A stretch of 58,705 bases of DNA, taken from the NCBI RefSeq assembly GCF_009601025.1, contig NZ_WIVE01000022.1, positions 1 to 58,705 on the forward strand, written 5' to 3'. This DNA comes from Roseospira navarrensis. Lineage in GTDB: Bacteria > Pseudomonadota > Alphaproteobacteria > Rhodospirillales > Rhodospirillaceae. Below, piece after piece: positions 26,155 through 35,269 of the stretch. The position numbers and the translations under genes were made by a program. Position 1 is the stretch's first letter, and the number at the start of each line of letters is the position of its first letter. The notes beneath the pieces were generated by a model that saw nothing but the letters and a program-made list of their open reading frames with translations, was not told where the DNA came from and made no database searches.

Positions 26155-28700
26155 CCGCCCGCGCCCTGTCCCATTCGCTGCCCCTCTCGCTGCGGCTGGC
26201 CCTGCGCGAAATGCGCGGCGGCCTGTCCGGCTTCCGCGTGCTGGTGGCCTGTCTGGCCCTGGGCGTGTTCGCCATCGCCGCCGCCGGCTCCATGAACCGC
26301 GCCATCCAGGAGGGCCTGGAGGCCGACGCCCAGGCCCTTCTGGGCGGGGACCTGGAGGTGGAGCGGCGCTACCGCCCGCCCGACGCCGACCAGTTGAACA
26401 TGATGCGGGAGATGGCCTCGGTCTCGAACACCGTGGACATGCGCGCCATGGCCATCGCGCCCACGGGCGACGGCGACCGGGCGCTGGTGGAGTTGAAGGC
26501 GGTGGACGACGCCTATCCGCTCTACGGCCAGATGGACCTTGAGGACGGCGGCGCCCTGGCGGTCGCGCTGGCGCGCCGGGACGGCACCTGGGGGGCCGTC
26601 GCCGATCCCAATCTGTTGTCGCGGCTGGGGCTGGCCGTGGGCGACCGCATCCGGCTGGGCGAGGCCACCCTGGAGGTTCGCGCCGCCATCGCCCGCGAGC
26701 CGGATCGGGTCGCCAGCCTATTTTCGCTCGGCCCCCGGCTGATGATCCACGCCGATGCCCTGCCGGCCACCGAGCTGATCCAGCCGGGCAGCCTGGTCGA
26801 GTACGAGACCCGGCTGCGCGCGGACCAGGGCACCACGCCGGCGGCCATCCGCGCCGTCCTGCAAACGACCTTCCCGGACGCGGGGTGGCGCATTCGGGGC
26901 ACCGATCAGGCCGCGCCCGGGCTGACCGGCTTCCTGGAGAACCTGACGCTCTATCTCACATTGGTGGGGCTGACCTCCCTTCTGGTGGGCGGCATCGGCG
27001 TGGCCAACGCCACGCGGGCCTACCTCCAGGGCCGGATGACCACCATTGCCACGCTGAAGTGCCTGGGGGCCCCCGCCGGGACCATCTTCCGCGTCTACTT
27101 CATCCAGATCGGGTTGCTGGCGCTGCTGGGCGTGGCCATCGGCGTCATCGCCGGCGTGTCCGCGCCCTTCCTGGCCCAGGCGGTGGCCGGCGACTGGCTG
27201 CCGGTTCGGGCGCGTGTCGCCCTGTATGCCGAACCGGCGCTGCTGGCGCTGGCGAGCGGCGCGCTGGTCGCGCTGGTGTTCGCCGTCTGGCCGCTGGCCC
27301 GGGCGCGGGACATCCCGGCGCTGGCCATCTTCAAGGGCGCCCTGGCGGACCCGGGCGGCTGGCCCCGGCGGCACTATCTGCTGCTGATCGGGACCGCGCT
27401 GGCGGCGCTGGTGGCCGTGACGGTGCTCAGCGCGGTGGACCGGCAGTTCGCGCTGGTGTTCGTCACCGGGGCCGCCGTCGCCATGGGCCTGTTCGCGCTC
27501 GCCGCCGGCGGCGTGCAGGCGCTGGCGCGGCGGTCGGGACCGCTGGCACGCGGCCGCCCCGGCCTGCGCCTGGCCCTGGCCAACCTGCACCGGCCGGGCA
27601 CCGCCACGAGTTCGGTGGTGCTGTCGCTGGGCCTGGGGCTGTCGGTGCTGGTCATCGTCGCCCTGATCCAGGGCAACCTGAACCGCCAGATCGACGAGCG
27701 GTTGCCGGCCGAAGCCCCCTCGTTCTTCTTCATCGACATCCAGCCCTATCAGGTGGAGCAGTTCCGGGGCATCCTGGCCGACGCCGAAGGCGTGGGCCGC
27801 ACCGCCTATGCCGATATGGTCCGGGGCCGGATCACCGCGCTGGACGGCGTGCCCACCGCCGAGGCCGAGGTGCATCCCGACACCCGCTGGGCGCTGCGAG
27901 GCGACCGGGGCTTTACCACCGGCGACGCGCCGCCCGACAACGCCGAGATCGTGCGCGGAGAGTGGTGGGCCGCCGACTACGACGGGCCGCCGCTGTTCTC
28001 GCTGACCGAGGAACTGGCGACCGGCTTCGGCCTGGACATCGGCGACAGCATGACCGTCAACATCCTGGGCCGGGAGATCACGGGCACGCTCGCGAACACG
28101 CGCCGCGTGGACTGGGGATCCCTGCGCATCAACTTCACCTTCATGGTCTCGCCGGGTGCGCTGGAGGGCGCGCCGCGCACCTGGATCGCGACCGTGCGGG
28201 TGGACGAGTCCCAGGAAACCGCGCTGGAACGCGCGGTGACCGACGCCTTCCCCAACGTCTCGGCGATCCGGGTCAAGGGCGCGCTGGAGACCGTGCGCGG
28301 CATTCTGGACACCGCCGCGCGGGCGATCACGGCGACGGCCGCCGTTACCCTGGTGGCTGGCGCGCTGGTGCTGGCGGGCGCATTCGCCGCCGGGCACGGC
28401 CGCCGGGTCTACGAGGCCGTGGTGTTGAAGGTGGTGGGCGCGACGCGCGGCGACCTGCTGCGGGGCTACCTGCTGGAATACGGCCTGCTTGGGCTGGCCA
28501 CAGGCCTGATCGCCGCCGGCGTCGGCACACTGGCGGCCTGGGGCGTCATCGTGTTCGTGATGGACGGCGGCTGGACCTTCCTGCCGGGCGTGGTGCTCAC
28601 CACGCTGGTCGCCTGCGTGCTGGTCACGCTGGCGGCGGGCTACCTGGGCACATGGCGGGCGTTGGGTGGACAGGCGGCGCCCTACCTGCGGAACGAGTGA
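26151..28700 (+). CDS. FtsX-like ABC permease (YbbP type)
   Basis: This 849-residue membrane protein has two FtsX/MacB-type membrane modules and large periplasmic loops, as in YbbP. Helix 1 is around residue 22-42 (FRVLVACLALGVFAIAAAG). A middle cluster of helices (about 265-460) includes VGLTSLLVGGIGVANATRAY, and a final trio (about 720-840) includes VVLKVVGATRGDLLRGYLLEY. It pairs with the ATPase just upstream (4-bp overlap) and the divergent esterase. The substrate is not established for this family. Confidence 0.92.
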   Translation: MTARALSHSLPLSLRLALREMRGGLSGFRVLVACLALGVFAIAAAGSMNRAIQEGLEADAQALLGGDLEVERRYRPPDADQLNMMREMASVSNTVDMRAMAIAPTGDGDRALVELKAVDDAYPLYGQMDLEDGGALAVALARRDGTWGAVADPNLLSRLGLAVGDRIRLGEATLEVRAAIAREPDRVASLFSLGPRLMIHADALPATELIQPGSLVEYETRLRADQGTTPAAIRAVLQTTFPDAGWRIRGTDQAAPGLTGFLENLTLYLTLVGLTSLLVGGIGVANATRAYLQGRMTTIATLKCLGAPAGTIFRVYFIQIGLLALLGVAIGVIAGVSAPFLAQAVAGDWLPVRARVALYAEPALLALASGALVALVFAVWPLARARDIPALAIFKGALADPGGWPRRHYLLLIGTALAALVAVTVLSAVDRQFALVFVTGAAVAMGLFALAAGGVQALARRSGPLARGRPGLRLALANLHRPGTATSSVVLSLGLGLSVLVIVALIQGNLNRQIDERLPAEAPSFFFIDIQPYQVEQFRGILADAEGVGRTAYADMVRGRITALDGVPTAEAEVHPDTRWALRGDRGFTTGDAPPDNAEIVRGEWWAADYDGPPLFSLTEELATGFGLDIGDSMTVNILGREITGTLANTRRVDWGSLRINFTFMVSPGALEGAPRTWIATVRVDESQETALERAVTDAFPNVSAIRVKGALETVRGILDTAARAITATAAVTLVAGALVLAGAFAAGHGRRVYEAVVLKVVGATRGDLLRGYLLEYGLLGLATGLIAAGVGTLAAWGVIVFVMDGGWTFLPGVVLTTLVACVLVTLAAGYLGTWRALGGQAAPYLRNE

Positions 28701-28730
28701 CCGCGCGGGCCGGCGCGGCGTGGTGGAGGA

Positions 28731-29198
28731 TCAGCCGCCTCCGCCGCCGCCGGCGGGCTGGGTGGCGAGGAAGATGATCTCGCCCACCAGGTCCTCAAGG
28801 GACTGGTAGTCCTGGGTGTATTGCAGCGAGTCGCCGGGCTGCAGCGTGTCCGCCTCGTTGCCCGGGATCAGCTTGATGTAGCTGCCGCCCAACAGACCAT
28901 CGCTGGTGATGACCGCGCGGGTATCCACGGGAAGCTGCACGCTCTCCAGCACGGTCATGTCCACGACGGCCTCGAAGGTCTGGGGGTCCAGGCGCTGGCC
29001 GGTGACCGATCCCACCTGGATGCCGGCCAGACGGACCTCGCCGCCCACGGTCAGGCCGCCCACCTTGGTGAAGCTGGCGCGGACGGGATAGCCCTGGACC
29101 TGACGCAGATCGGCGGTGGTGTAGGCGAACACCAGGAACACGGCGGCCACCAACAGCACCAGAGCGCCCAGGATGGTTTCCAGGGGATTGCGGTTCAT
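28731..29198 (-). CDS. MlaD-like MCE-domain lipid transport protein (second copy)
   Basis: The 155-residue protein has one N-terminal membrane helix (about residues 9-27) and one MCE domain (PVRASFTKVGGLTVGGEVRLAG to the typical SDGLLGGSYIKLIPG). It ends in a Gly-rich tail. MlaD hexamers bind phospholipid in the periplasm as part of the MlaFEDB retrograde transporter. The gene lies 14 bp after another mlaD-like gene. No mlaE, mlaF or mlaC is adjacent. Confidence 0.9.
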   Translation of the reverse strand: MNRNPLETILGALVLLVAAVFLVFAYTTADLRQVQGYPVRASFTKVGGLTVGGEVRLAGIQVGSVTGQRLDPQTFEAVVDMTVLESVQLPVDTRAVITSDGLLGGSYIKLIPGNEADTLQPGDSLQYTQDYQSLEDLVGEIIFLATQPAGGGGGG

Positions 29199-29212
29199 GG
29201 ATCCTCCGCGCC

Positions 29213-29710
29213 TCAGTACCCGACCGGCTCGTTGGGATCGAGCCCGCGTTCCTGCTTGGCGCGGGCGACGATCTTGCCGAGCAGATCCTCAATGATGACC
29301 GAATCCTGCGTATAGTCGAACCAGCCGCCGGGCTCCAGCACGTCCAGCGCCCCGCCCGGTTCCAGTTCCACGAATTTGCCGCCCATCAGACCATCGGTCT
29401 GGATCATGGCGGCGGAATCCTCGGGCAGTTCGACGGACGCGGCGATTCGGAAGGTGACCACCGCCCGGTAGTAGGAATCCAGGCTCATGCTCACCACCTC
29501 GCCCACATCGATGCCCGCCATGCGCACGGCGGTGCCCGCCCGGATCCCGTCGGCCTGCCCGAAGCGGGCCTTCAGCTCATAGGAGCCGTCGGCCGACAGC
29601 GGCCCGGTCCCCTGATCCCCGATGCCCGACGAACTGTAGGCGAACACGAGCACGGCCGCCGCCAGAACGGCCGACCCGACCATCAGTTCGCGCCGTGGCT
29701 CGATGCTCAT
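29213..29710 (-). CDS. MlaD-like MCE-domain lipid transport protein (first copy)
   Basis: The 165-residue protein has a membrane helix at about residues 9-23 (MVGSAVLAAAVLVFAYSSSG starts it) and an MCE domain with ARFGQADGIRAGTAVRMAG and TDGLMGGKFVELEPGG. It is clearly paralogous to the next gene but far from identical. The start MSIEPRREL was chosen because a longer in-frame reading would put about 36 non-membrane residues before the helix. It follows the NDUFA12 gene by 25 bp on the same strand, a linkage often found in alphaproteobacteria. Confidence 0.9.
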   Translation of the reverse strand: MSIEPRRELMVGSAVLAAAVLVFAYSSSGIGDQGTGPLSADGSYELKARFGQADGIRAGTAVRMAGIDVGEVVSMSLDSYYRAVVTFRIAASVELPEDSAAMIQTDGLMGGKFVELEPGGALDVLEPGGWFDYTQDSVIIEDLLGKIVARAKQERGLDPNEPVGY

Positions 29711-29735
29711 GGCTGCCCTTTCCTCGCCCGCTGGC

Positions 29736-30086
29736 TCACCCGCCCGGGGTCCATGCCTGGTAGTCCCCACTCGCCGGCTGGCGGGCGCCGCCCCGGCGTT
29801 CGTCGCCCGTCGGCACATAGGCCCCCGGCGTGCCCGACAGGTTGGGAACGTGAGGTTTCGTCCAGGGCCGCTGCGACGCCGTCAGCGGCGCGTCCACGGT
29901 GTGGTGAAGCCACGCGTGCCATTCGGGCGGGACCTTCGACGATTCGGGCAGCCCCTTGAACATGACCCAGCGCTTGGGCCGGCGCGTCTTGGGGGGACGG
30001 CGCTCCTCGTAGTACACATTGCCGAAAGGATCGCTGCCCACGCGGCGACCGTTGAGACGGCTGAAGATGCGGGTTCCGATGGACAT
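29736..30086 (-). CDS. NADH:ubiquinone oxidoreductase NDUFA12 (B17.2) family protein
   Basis: The 116-residue protein belongs to the NDUFA12 family, a supernumerary subunit of complex I found in alphaproteobacteria and mitochondria. Recognisable segments are GSDPFGNVYYEER, RPKRWVMFKG and VPPEWHAWLHHTVD. It sits on the peripheral arm of complex I at the inner membrane and stabilises it. It is the first gene of a unit with two mlaD-like genes. Confidence 0.95.
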   Translation of the reverse strand: MSIGTRIFSRLNGRRVGSDPFGNVYYEERRPPKTRRPKRWVMFKGLPESSKVPPEWHAWLHHTVDAPLTASQRPWTKPHVPNLSGTPGAYVPTGDERRGGARQPASGDYQAWTPGG

Positions 30087-30244
30087 GGATTGGACACGGG
30101 CCTCGTGCGTGCGGGAAACCGGGGCGCGCCAGATGCTGGCGCCGCCGATCCGAAGGGACGTGCGCCTACACTAGTGCGGAATGCAGCCTGTTGGAAGGAT
30201 CAAGGCCCCGACCCGGCCCGGGGGCCCCGACCGATCGCGGGGGG

Positions 30245-30457
30245 TCACTCGTTCACGATGCGCAGACTGCGGGGCTTGTCGCGATCCGACAGGATCCCGT
30301 CCACGGTCTCGTGGTATGCCTCCCAGGTCTCGCAATAGTCCTGAACGGCCTGACGCACGCACGCCTCGATCGGACGGTCCGTCCGCTCCGCGAGAGCCTT
30401 GACGCGCGCGAGCAGGTCCGGCGGAAGAATGGTGGCAAGGGAATCGTGTTCGCCCAT
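30245..30457 (-). CDS. Ribbon-helix-helix (CopG/Arc-like) DNA-binding protein
   Basis: The 70-residue protein has the RHH plan: a short strand (SLATILPPDLLARVKALAER) followed by helices TDRPIEACVRQAVQDYCETW. This is the pattern of antitoxin-type repressors that bind DNA as dimers. No toxin gene lies next to it, so it may be an orphan repressor. It is divergent from the class A PBP gene with 158 bp between starts, and could regulate itself and that gene. Confidence 0.75.
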   Translation of the reverse strand: MGEHDSLATILPPDLLARVKALAERTDRPIEACVRQAVQDYCETWEAYHETVDGILSDRDKPRSLRIVNE

Positions 30458-30615
30458 CGCGAATGGCCCCTTTAAGAATGGTGTTCGGTCGCCGCGTGAC
30501 CGCGGCGCAAGACCGGCTGCCCCAGCGGACTGTATCGAAGGGGTTGGGCATTGTCACAGACTATTGTCGCGAGTCGGCCCACCCCAAGCCGTATGACCAG
30601 CATAGAGTCGTTCAG

Positions 30616-32772
30616 ATGAGCAAGACCACGGGCGGCCGCAAGGGCGGCGGCGGATCCAGACCACGTTCGACCGGCACGGGCGCGGCCAGCCGTCGCGGCG
30701 GATCCTCCGGTTCCAGCCCCACCCGCTCCACCCGGACCGCCAAGACCACCAAGACCGCCAAGACCGGCCCCCCGAAGGCGGCTCCCAAGAAGGCCGCCGC
30801 CAAACCCGGCGCCCAATCCAGCGGCAAGGGCGCGCCCGCGAGACCGTCCCGCGCGAAGCCCGCCTCCTCCCCGAAAGCGACCGCCGCCCCCCGCAAGGCT
30901 CCCCGAGCCAAGCCGGCGGGACGGCGGCGCGCCGCGGCGCCCGGCCGCCGAGGCCGGGGCCGGGGCCCCGCGCGGCCCCGCCTCGCCCTGGCCTGGGTGG
31001 CGCTCAAGTGGTCCCTGGTCGTCGCCATCTGGTCCACCGTCGCCCTGGCCGCCGTGGTGGCGTTCTATGCCTACGACCTGCCGGACATCCAGGCCGCCAC
31101 CGCCCGCACCCGCCCCGCCGGCATCACCATCCAGGCCGTGGACGGCACCCCGCTGGCCGTCTCGGGCGAGGTCTACGGCGACCCCGTCAGCGTGGACACC
31201 GTGCCGCCGATCCTGGTGCAGGCCGTGCTCGCCACCGAGGACCGCCGCTTCCGTCATCACTGGGGCGTCGATCCCGTCGGCGTGGCCCGCGCCCTGGTGG
31301 CGAACCTGCGCGAGGGTCAGGTGGTCCAGGGCGGCAGCACCATCACCCAGCAGGTGGCCAAGACCCTGTTCCTGACCCCGGACAGGACCCTGCGCCGCAA
31401 GGTCCAGGAAGCCCTGCTGGCGTTGTGGCTGGAGAGCACCTTTACCAAGGACCAGATCCTCGGCCTGTACCTGAACCGGGTCTATCTGGGCGCGGGCATC
31501 TACGGCATGGACGCGGCCGCCCGGCGCTACTTCCAGCGGCCCGTGCGACGCGTGACGGCCTATCAGGCCGCCGTCCTGGCCGGCCTGATGAAGGCGCCGT
31601 CGCGCTACAATCCCGCCGCCAGCCCGGACCGCGCCCACGACCGCGCCCTGGAGGTGCTGGGCAATCTGGTCCAGACCGGCGTGTTCACCCGGGCCGAGGC
31701 CCAGCGGATCGCCGCCGAGGGCCGGCCATCCCTGGCGCTGGCGCAGGGCACGGGGCCGGACAGCCGCTACTTCGCGGACTGGGTCCTGAGCCGGCTGGAT
31801 GGCTATGTGGGCGTGTTCGACCGCGACGTGGTGGTGGAGACCACCCTGGACCCCGCCGCCCAGGCCGCCGCCGAGGCCGCGCTCGCCGGCGTGCTGGACG
31901 ATCCCGCCGTGCGCGGGCGCGGCGCGACCCAGGGCGCCGTAGTGGTCCTGGACCGGGACGGCGCGGTGCTGGCCATGGTCGGCGGGCGGCGCTACCGGGA
32001 CAGCCAGTTCAACCGCGCCGCCCAGGCCCGCCGCCAGCCCGGGTCCGCCTTCAAGCCCATCGTCTGGCTGGCCGGCCTGGAAGCGGGCCTGACCCCGGAC
32101 AGCCGCATCGACGACGCGCCGGTGACGATCCGGGGCTGGTCCCCGCGCAACTACGACGGCCGCTACCGGGGGCCGGTGACCCTGACCGAGGCGCTGGCGC
32201 ACTCCATCAACACCGTGGCCGTGCGGATCGCCGAGCAGGCCGGGCGCGACCGCGTGGCCGGGCTGGCGCGCCGGCTCGGCCTGACCGGGGTGGATCGCGC
32301 CGATCCCTCCATGGCGTTGGGCACGGTGGAGGTCTCGCCGCTGGACATGACGGCGGCCTATGCGCCCTTCGTCAACGGCGGTCATCCCGCCTTTCCCCAC
32401 GGTGTCGCCCGGGTGACGGCGCGCGACGGCGGCGTGGTCTACGCCCGCCTGCGCGAGGGCGATCCGCCCACCGTGGTCGCCCCCGCCCATGTGCGCGCCA
32501 TGCGGAGCATGCTCCGCCGCGTGGTCACCGGGGGCACCGGGCGCGCCGCCCAGCCCGACCCGGGGCGCGGCCTGACCGCCTACGGCAAGACCGGCACCAC
32601 CCAGGACAACCGGGACGCCTGGTTCGTGGGCTTCGTCGAGGACAGGGCCGGGCGGACCGCCGTGGCCGGCGTATGGATCGGCGACGACCGGGGGCGTCCC
32701 ATGGACGATCTCGGCGGCGGCGGGCCGGCGGCCGACGTCTTCCGGGCGCTGTTCGAGCGCTGGCGGCCGTGA
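30616..32772 (+). CDS. Class A penicillin-binding protein (PBP1A-type transglycosylase/transpeptidase)
   Basis: The 718-residue bifunctional peptidoglycan synthase starts with a strikingly basic, low-complexity cytoplasmic tail of about 120 residues (Lys, Arg, Pro, Ala, Ser), then a membrane helix (about 123-150). The GT51 domain has ATEDRRFRHHWG near residue 205, GGSTITQQVAK and EQIL-like KDQILGLYLNRVYLG. The transpeptidase has SxxK in GSAFKP (near 477), SxN in HSINT and KTG in YGKTGTTQ (near 657). The start MSKTTGG was chosen over an upstream in-frame M at 30463, which would overlap the RHH promoter region. Confidence 0.94.
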   Translation: MSKTTGGRKGGGGSRPRSTGTGAASRRGGSSGSSPTRSTRTAKTTKTAKTGPPKAAPKKAAAKPGAQSSGKGAPARPSRAKPASSPKATAAPRKAPRAKPAGRRRAAAPGRRGRGRGPARPRLALAWVALKWSLVVAIWSTVALAAVVAFYAYDLPDIQAATARTRPAGITIQAVDGTPLAVSGEVYGDPVSVDTVPPILVQAVLATEDRRFRHHWGVDPVGVARALVANLREGQVVQGGSTITQQVAKTLFLTPDRTLRRKVQEALLALWLESTFTKDQILGLYLNRVYLGAGIYGMDAAARRYFQRPVRRVTAYQAAVLAGLMKAPSRYNPAASPDRAHDRALEVLGNLVQTGVFTRAEAQRIAAEGRPSLALAQGTGPDSRYFADWVLSRLDGYVGVFDRDVVVETTLDPAAQAAAEAALAGVLDDPAVRGRGATQGAVVVLDRDGAVLAMVGGRRYRDSQFNRAAQARRQPGSAFKPIVWLAGLEAGLTPDSRIDDAPVTIRGWSPRNYDGRYRGPVTLTEALAHSINTVAVRIAEQAGRDRVAGLARRLGLTGVDRADPSMALGTVEVSPLDMTAAYAPFVNGGHPAFPHGVARVTARDGGVVYARLREGDPPTVVAPAHVRAMRSMLRRVVTGGTGRAAQPDPGRGLTAYGKTGTTQDNRDAWFVGFVEDRAGRTAVAGVWIGDDRGRPMDDLGGGGPAADVFRALFERWRP

Positions 32773-32900
32773 GCGCGAAAATCGGCCACGGCGGGGCCCG
32801 CCTCCATTGCGTCCCGGCGCCATGGATCGCATGATCGGGCCATGCCCGACCATCGAACTCGGGAAAGAAACAGCCGGCAGCCCAGGGGAGGATCGACGCC

Positions 32901-34010
32901 ATGAAGACGCGCGCCGCGGTCGCGATGGAGGCCGGCAAGCCGCTGGTCATCGAGGAGGTGGACCTGGACGGCCCCAAAGCCGGCGAGGTGCTGGTGGAGA
33001 TCAAGGCCACCGGGGTGTGCCACACCGACGCCTTCACCCTGTCCGGGGCCGATCCGGAGGGCCTGTTCCCCACCATCCTGGGCCACGAGGGCGCGGGCGT
33101 GGTGCTGGAGGTGGGGGCCGGGGTGACCTCGGTCCAGCCCGGGGACCATGTGATCCCGCTGTACACCCCCGAATGCCGTCAGTGCGAGTACTGCCTGAGC
33201 GGCAAGACCAACCTGTGCCAGGCCATCCGCGCCACCCAGGGCAAGGGCCTGATGCCCGACGGCACCAGCCGGTTCTCGCTGAACGGCCGCATGCTGCACC
33301 ACTACATGGGCTGCTCGACCTTCGCCAATCACACGGTGCTGCCGGAAATCTCGCTGGCGAAGATCGACCCGGACGCGCCCTTCGACAAGGTCTGTTACGT
33401 CGGCTGCGGGGTCACCACCGGCGTGGGGGCCGTGCTCTACACCGCGCATGTGGAGCCCGGGGCGAACGTGGTCGTGTTCGGCCTCGGCGGCATCGGCCTG
33501 AACGTGATCCAGGGCGCCCGCATGGTGGGCGCGGACATGATCGTGGGCGTGGACATCAACCCGGCCCGCCGCGAGATGGCCGCGCGCTTCGGCATGACGC
33601 ACTTCGTCAACCCGAACGAGATCGACGGCGATCTGGTCGCGCATCTGGTCGAGCTGACCGGCGGCGGCGCGGACTACAGCTTCGAGTGCATCGGCAACGT
33701 GAACGTCATGCGCGCCGCCCTGGAGTGCTGCCACAAGGGCTGGGGGGTCTCCACCATCATCGGGGTCGCCGGGGCGGGCCAGGAGATCTCGACGCGCCCC
33801 TTCCAGCTTGTCACCGGCCGCAAATGGCAGGGCACGGCGTTCGGTGGCGCCAGGGGCCGCACCGACGTGCCAAAAATCGTGGACTGGTACATGAAGGGCC
33901 GGATCGAGATCGATCCCCTGATTACCCACGTCATGCCGCTGGAGCGCATCAACGACGCCTTCGACCTGATGCACGAGGGCAAGTCGATCCGCAGCGTGAT
34001 TACGTTCTGA
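32901..34010 (+). CDS. S-(hydroxymethyl)glutathione dehydrogenase / class III alcohol dehydrogenase
   Basis: This 369-residue zinc alcohol dehydrogenase (AdhC/FrmA/GSNO reductase) oxidises the formaldehyde-glutathione adduct with NAD and reduces S-nitrosoglutathione. The catalytic zinc site has Cys and His in [12 protein letters not shown] and ILGHEGAG. The structural zinc is held by [15 protein letters not shown]. The dinucleotide fold is [20 protein letters not shown]. Length and motifs match class III exactly. It lies 128 bp after the PBP gene and is probably separately transcribed. Confidence 0.96.
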   Translation: MKTRAAVAMEAGKPLVIEEVDLDGPKAGEVLVEIKATGVCHTDAFTLSGADPEGLFPTILGHEGAGVVLEVGAGVTSVQPGDHVIPLYTPECRQCEYCLSGKTNLCQAIRATQGKGLMPDGTSRFSLNGRMLHHYMGCSTFANHTVLPEISLAKIDPDAPFDKVCYVGCGVTTGVGAVLYTAHVEPGANVVVFGLGGIGLNVIQGARMVGADMIVGVDINPARREMAARFGMTHFVNPNEIDGDLVAHLVELTGGGADYSFECIGNVNVMRAALECCHKGWGVSTIIGVAGAGQEISTRPFQLVTGRKWQGTAFGGARGRTDVPKIVDWYMKGRIEIDPLITHVMPLERINDAFDLMHEGKSIRSVITF

Positions 34011-34050
34011 TGCCGGGCCTCCGGGTTCGCGCCGGCCGGCCGGACCCGCC

Positions 34051-34329
34051 CTACTCGGCGGCGGCGGCCGACCGGGAGCCCGCGAGGCGGCGATAGAACT
34101 CCGGGTCTTCCAGGGCCGTGACCGAGATGGTGCGGTAGCCGGACTGCGCTTCCTGGTCCGGCACCAGCCGGGCATGGGGCGGGATGCCCTTGAAGTGCAC
34201 GATCTGGCGGACGGTCCACATGGACTGGAACTGTCCGTCCGTCTTCAGGTATCGGTCGCCCACCTGCACGCCGGCGCGTGCCGCCAGACTGCTGCCCACA
34301 CCCCCCAACACGCGTCGCAGAAAGCTCAT
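34051..34329 (-). CDS. Small uncharacterised protein
   Basis: This 92-residue protein starts MSFLRRVLGGVGSSLAARAG. It contains VQVGDRYLKTDGQFQSMWTV, which reads like a small beta-rich domain, and ends in an Ala-rich tail. I recognise no family. Regular codon usage and a sensible start (a longer reading starts in non-coding-like sequence) support that it is real. No signal peptide or membrane helix is obvious. It is convergent with the formaldehyde dehydrogenase gene. Confidence 0.6.
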   Translation of the reverse strand: MSFLRRVLGGVGSSLAARAGVQVGDRYLKTDGQFQSMWTVRQIVHFKGIPPHARLVPDQEAQSGYRTISVTALEDPEFYRRLAGSRSAAAAE

Positions 34330-34845
34330 GACCTGCTCCTTGAGCCTACGTCGGGCCGCGCCCGCGCCTCTCCGATCGACTGGCCGGTCCCCCTTCAACC
34401 GGGTTGACCTGCCCCTCGAAGTGTGAATAGCCGGCGGCACCCCACGAAGGGGCGTCACCGACCGTGGCCCACAGTCCCGGCGCCGCGCTATGCACGGAAC
34501 CTTTTCCGTGCTCCGGGCTGGTCTTCACCGAAGACAAGTAAAGCACAGGGCGACTCGCGAAGACAAGAGCGATTCTTAATCGCCCGAATCGGAGCCGCTG
34601 TTTCCCATATCCTGAAGAGATGGCCAGGGGCTCATCAATCGCGGCGGCGGGTGAGTGTGGCTCTCCCGCCGCGCGGCACCAGCCCATACAGAAAGGGCGC
34701 CGGTTCACGGTGGAACGCGGCGCCCTGAAGGGGTGTCACTGCGGATGAGGCTCGTGCGGACACACGAAGTCTTATCCCGGCATGTCCTCAAGGACACATC
34801 GGGACGGCACCACCCCTGTTGATCCGGGAATGCAGCGAGGCCCGG
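34330..34845. other. Gene-free stretch with several hairpins
   Basis: These 516 bp are clearly less GC-rich than coding DNA here, and the short ORFs in them have no coding character. Hairpins seen are CACGGAA-N4-TTCCGTG (34493-34510), GCGATT-CTT-AATCGC (about 34569-34583), the long one at 34694-34726, and TGTCCT-CA-AGGACA (34783-34796). A direct repeat CGAAGACAAG occurs at 34529 and 34558. A small RNA is possible, but nothing proves transcription. Confidence 0.5.
34686..34726 (-). terminator. Branched hairpin, possible minus-strand terminator
   Basis: AGGGCGCC (34694-34701) pairs with GGCGCCCT (34719-34726), and GTTC/GAAC pair inside the loop. Read on the minus strand it is followed by TTTCTGT, which fits a weak intrinsic terminator for the small gene at 34846-34983. 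Confidence 0.45.
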
Positions 34846-34983
34846 TTACGACGGGTCCTGCTGCTGGCGGGCCTCCAGGGCGCGCTGCAGGCTGCGCTCC
34901 GAGAAGTACTCGGCAGCCTGATAGAACCGCCACAGGACGAACAGCCAGCATGCGGCGAAGAGAAGGAGAAGAACGAAGGTCAT
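34846..34983 (-). CDS. 45-residue single-pass membrane protein
   Basis: This very short ORF begins MTFVLLLLFAACWLFVLW, a strong membrane helix, and continues as an amphipathic charged helix (RFYQAAEYFSERSLQRALEA). An AAGGGA site lies 11 nt before the ATG. The longer in-frame ORF upstream has no such character. No family is recognised. A regulatory micro-protein of a membrane complex is the natural guess, but unsupported. Confidence 0.5.
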   Translation of the reverse strand: MTFVLLLLFAACWLFVLWRFYQAAEYFSERSLQRALEARQQQDPS

Positions 34984-35269
34984 GGCGGCATCAGTCCCTT
35001 GCTCGGCGTTGAACCCTCGGCGGCGGCGGAGACCGCATCCGCCGAGTGACACCCGGGGCGCCGGCCTGCCCGGGCCGCCCCCCACGGCCCCGGCGCGGAC
35101 CAGGGCCATTCCGGGTTCAGAAAACGCCCAAACCGGCCGGAATGCAAGCCGGATCCGCCCCTGATGCACCTGGAGGTATCCCAAGGGCGGAGGCGGTTTC
35201 CCCCATCCGCCTTTCGACACCAGCCCTGCCGGCACGGGCCGTCAACCGAGGTCTCACGTGCCGACGGGA

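Noticed and set aside
30245-30457. RHH protein as antitoxin of a local toxin-antitoxin pair
   Set aside because: No small toxin-like ORF overlaps or adjoins it; the upstream neighbour is a divergent PBP and the downstream one is NDUFA12.
34423-34728. A 101-codon plus-strand ORF in the gene-free stretch
   Set aside because: It is basic, low-complexity sequence with no ribosome site, and its region contains hairpins and lower GC typical of non-coding DNA here.
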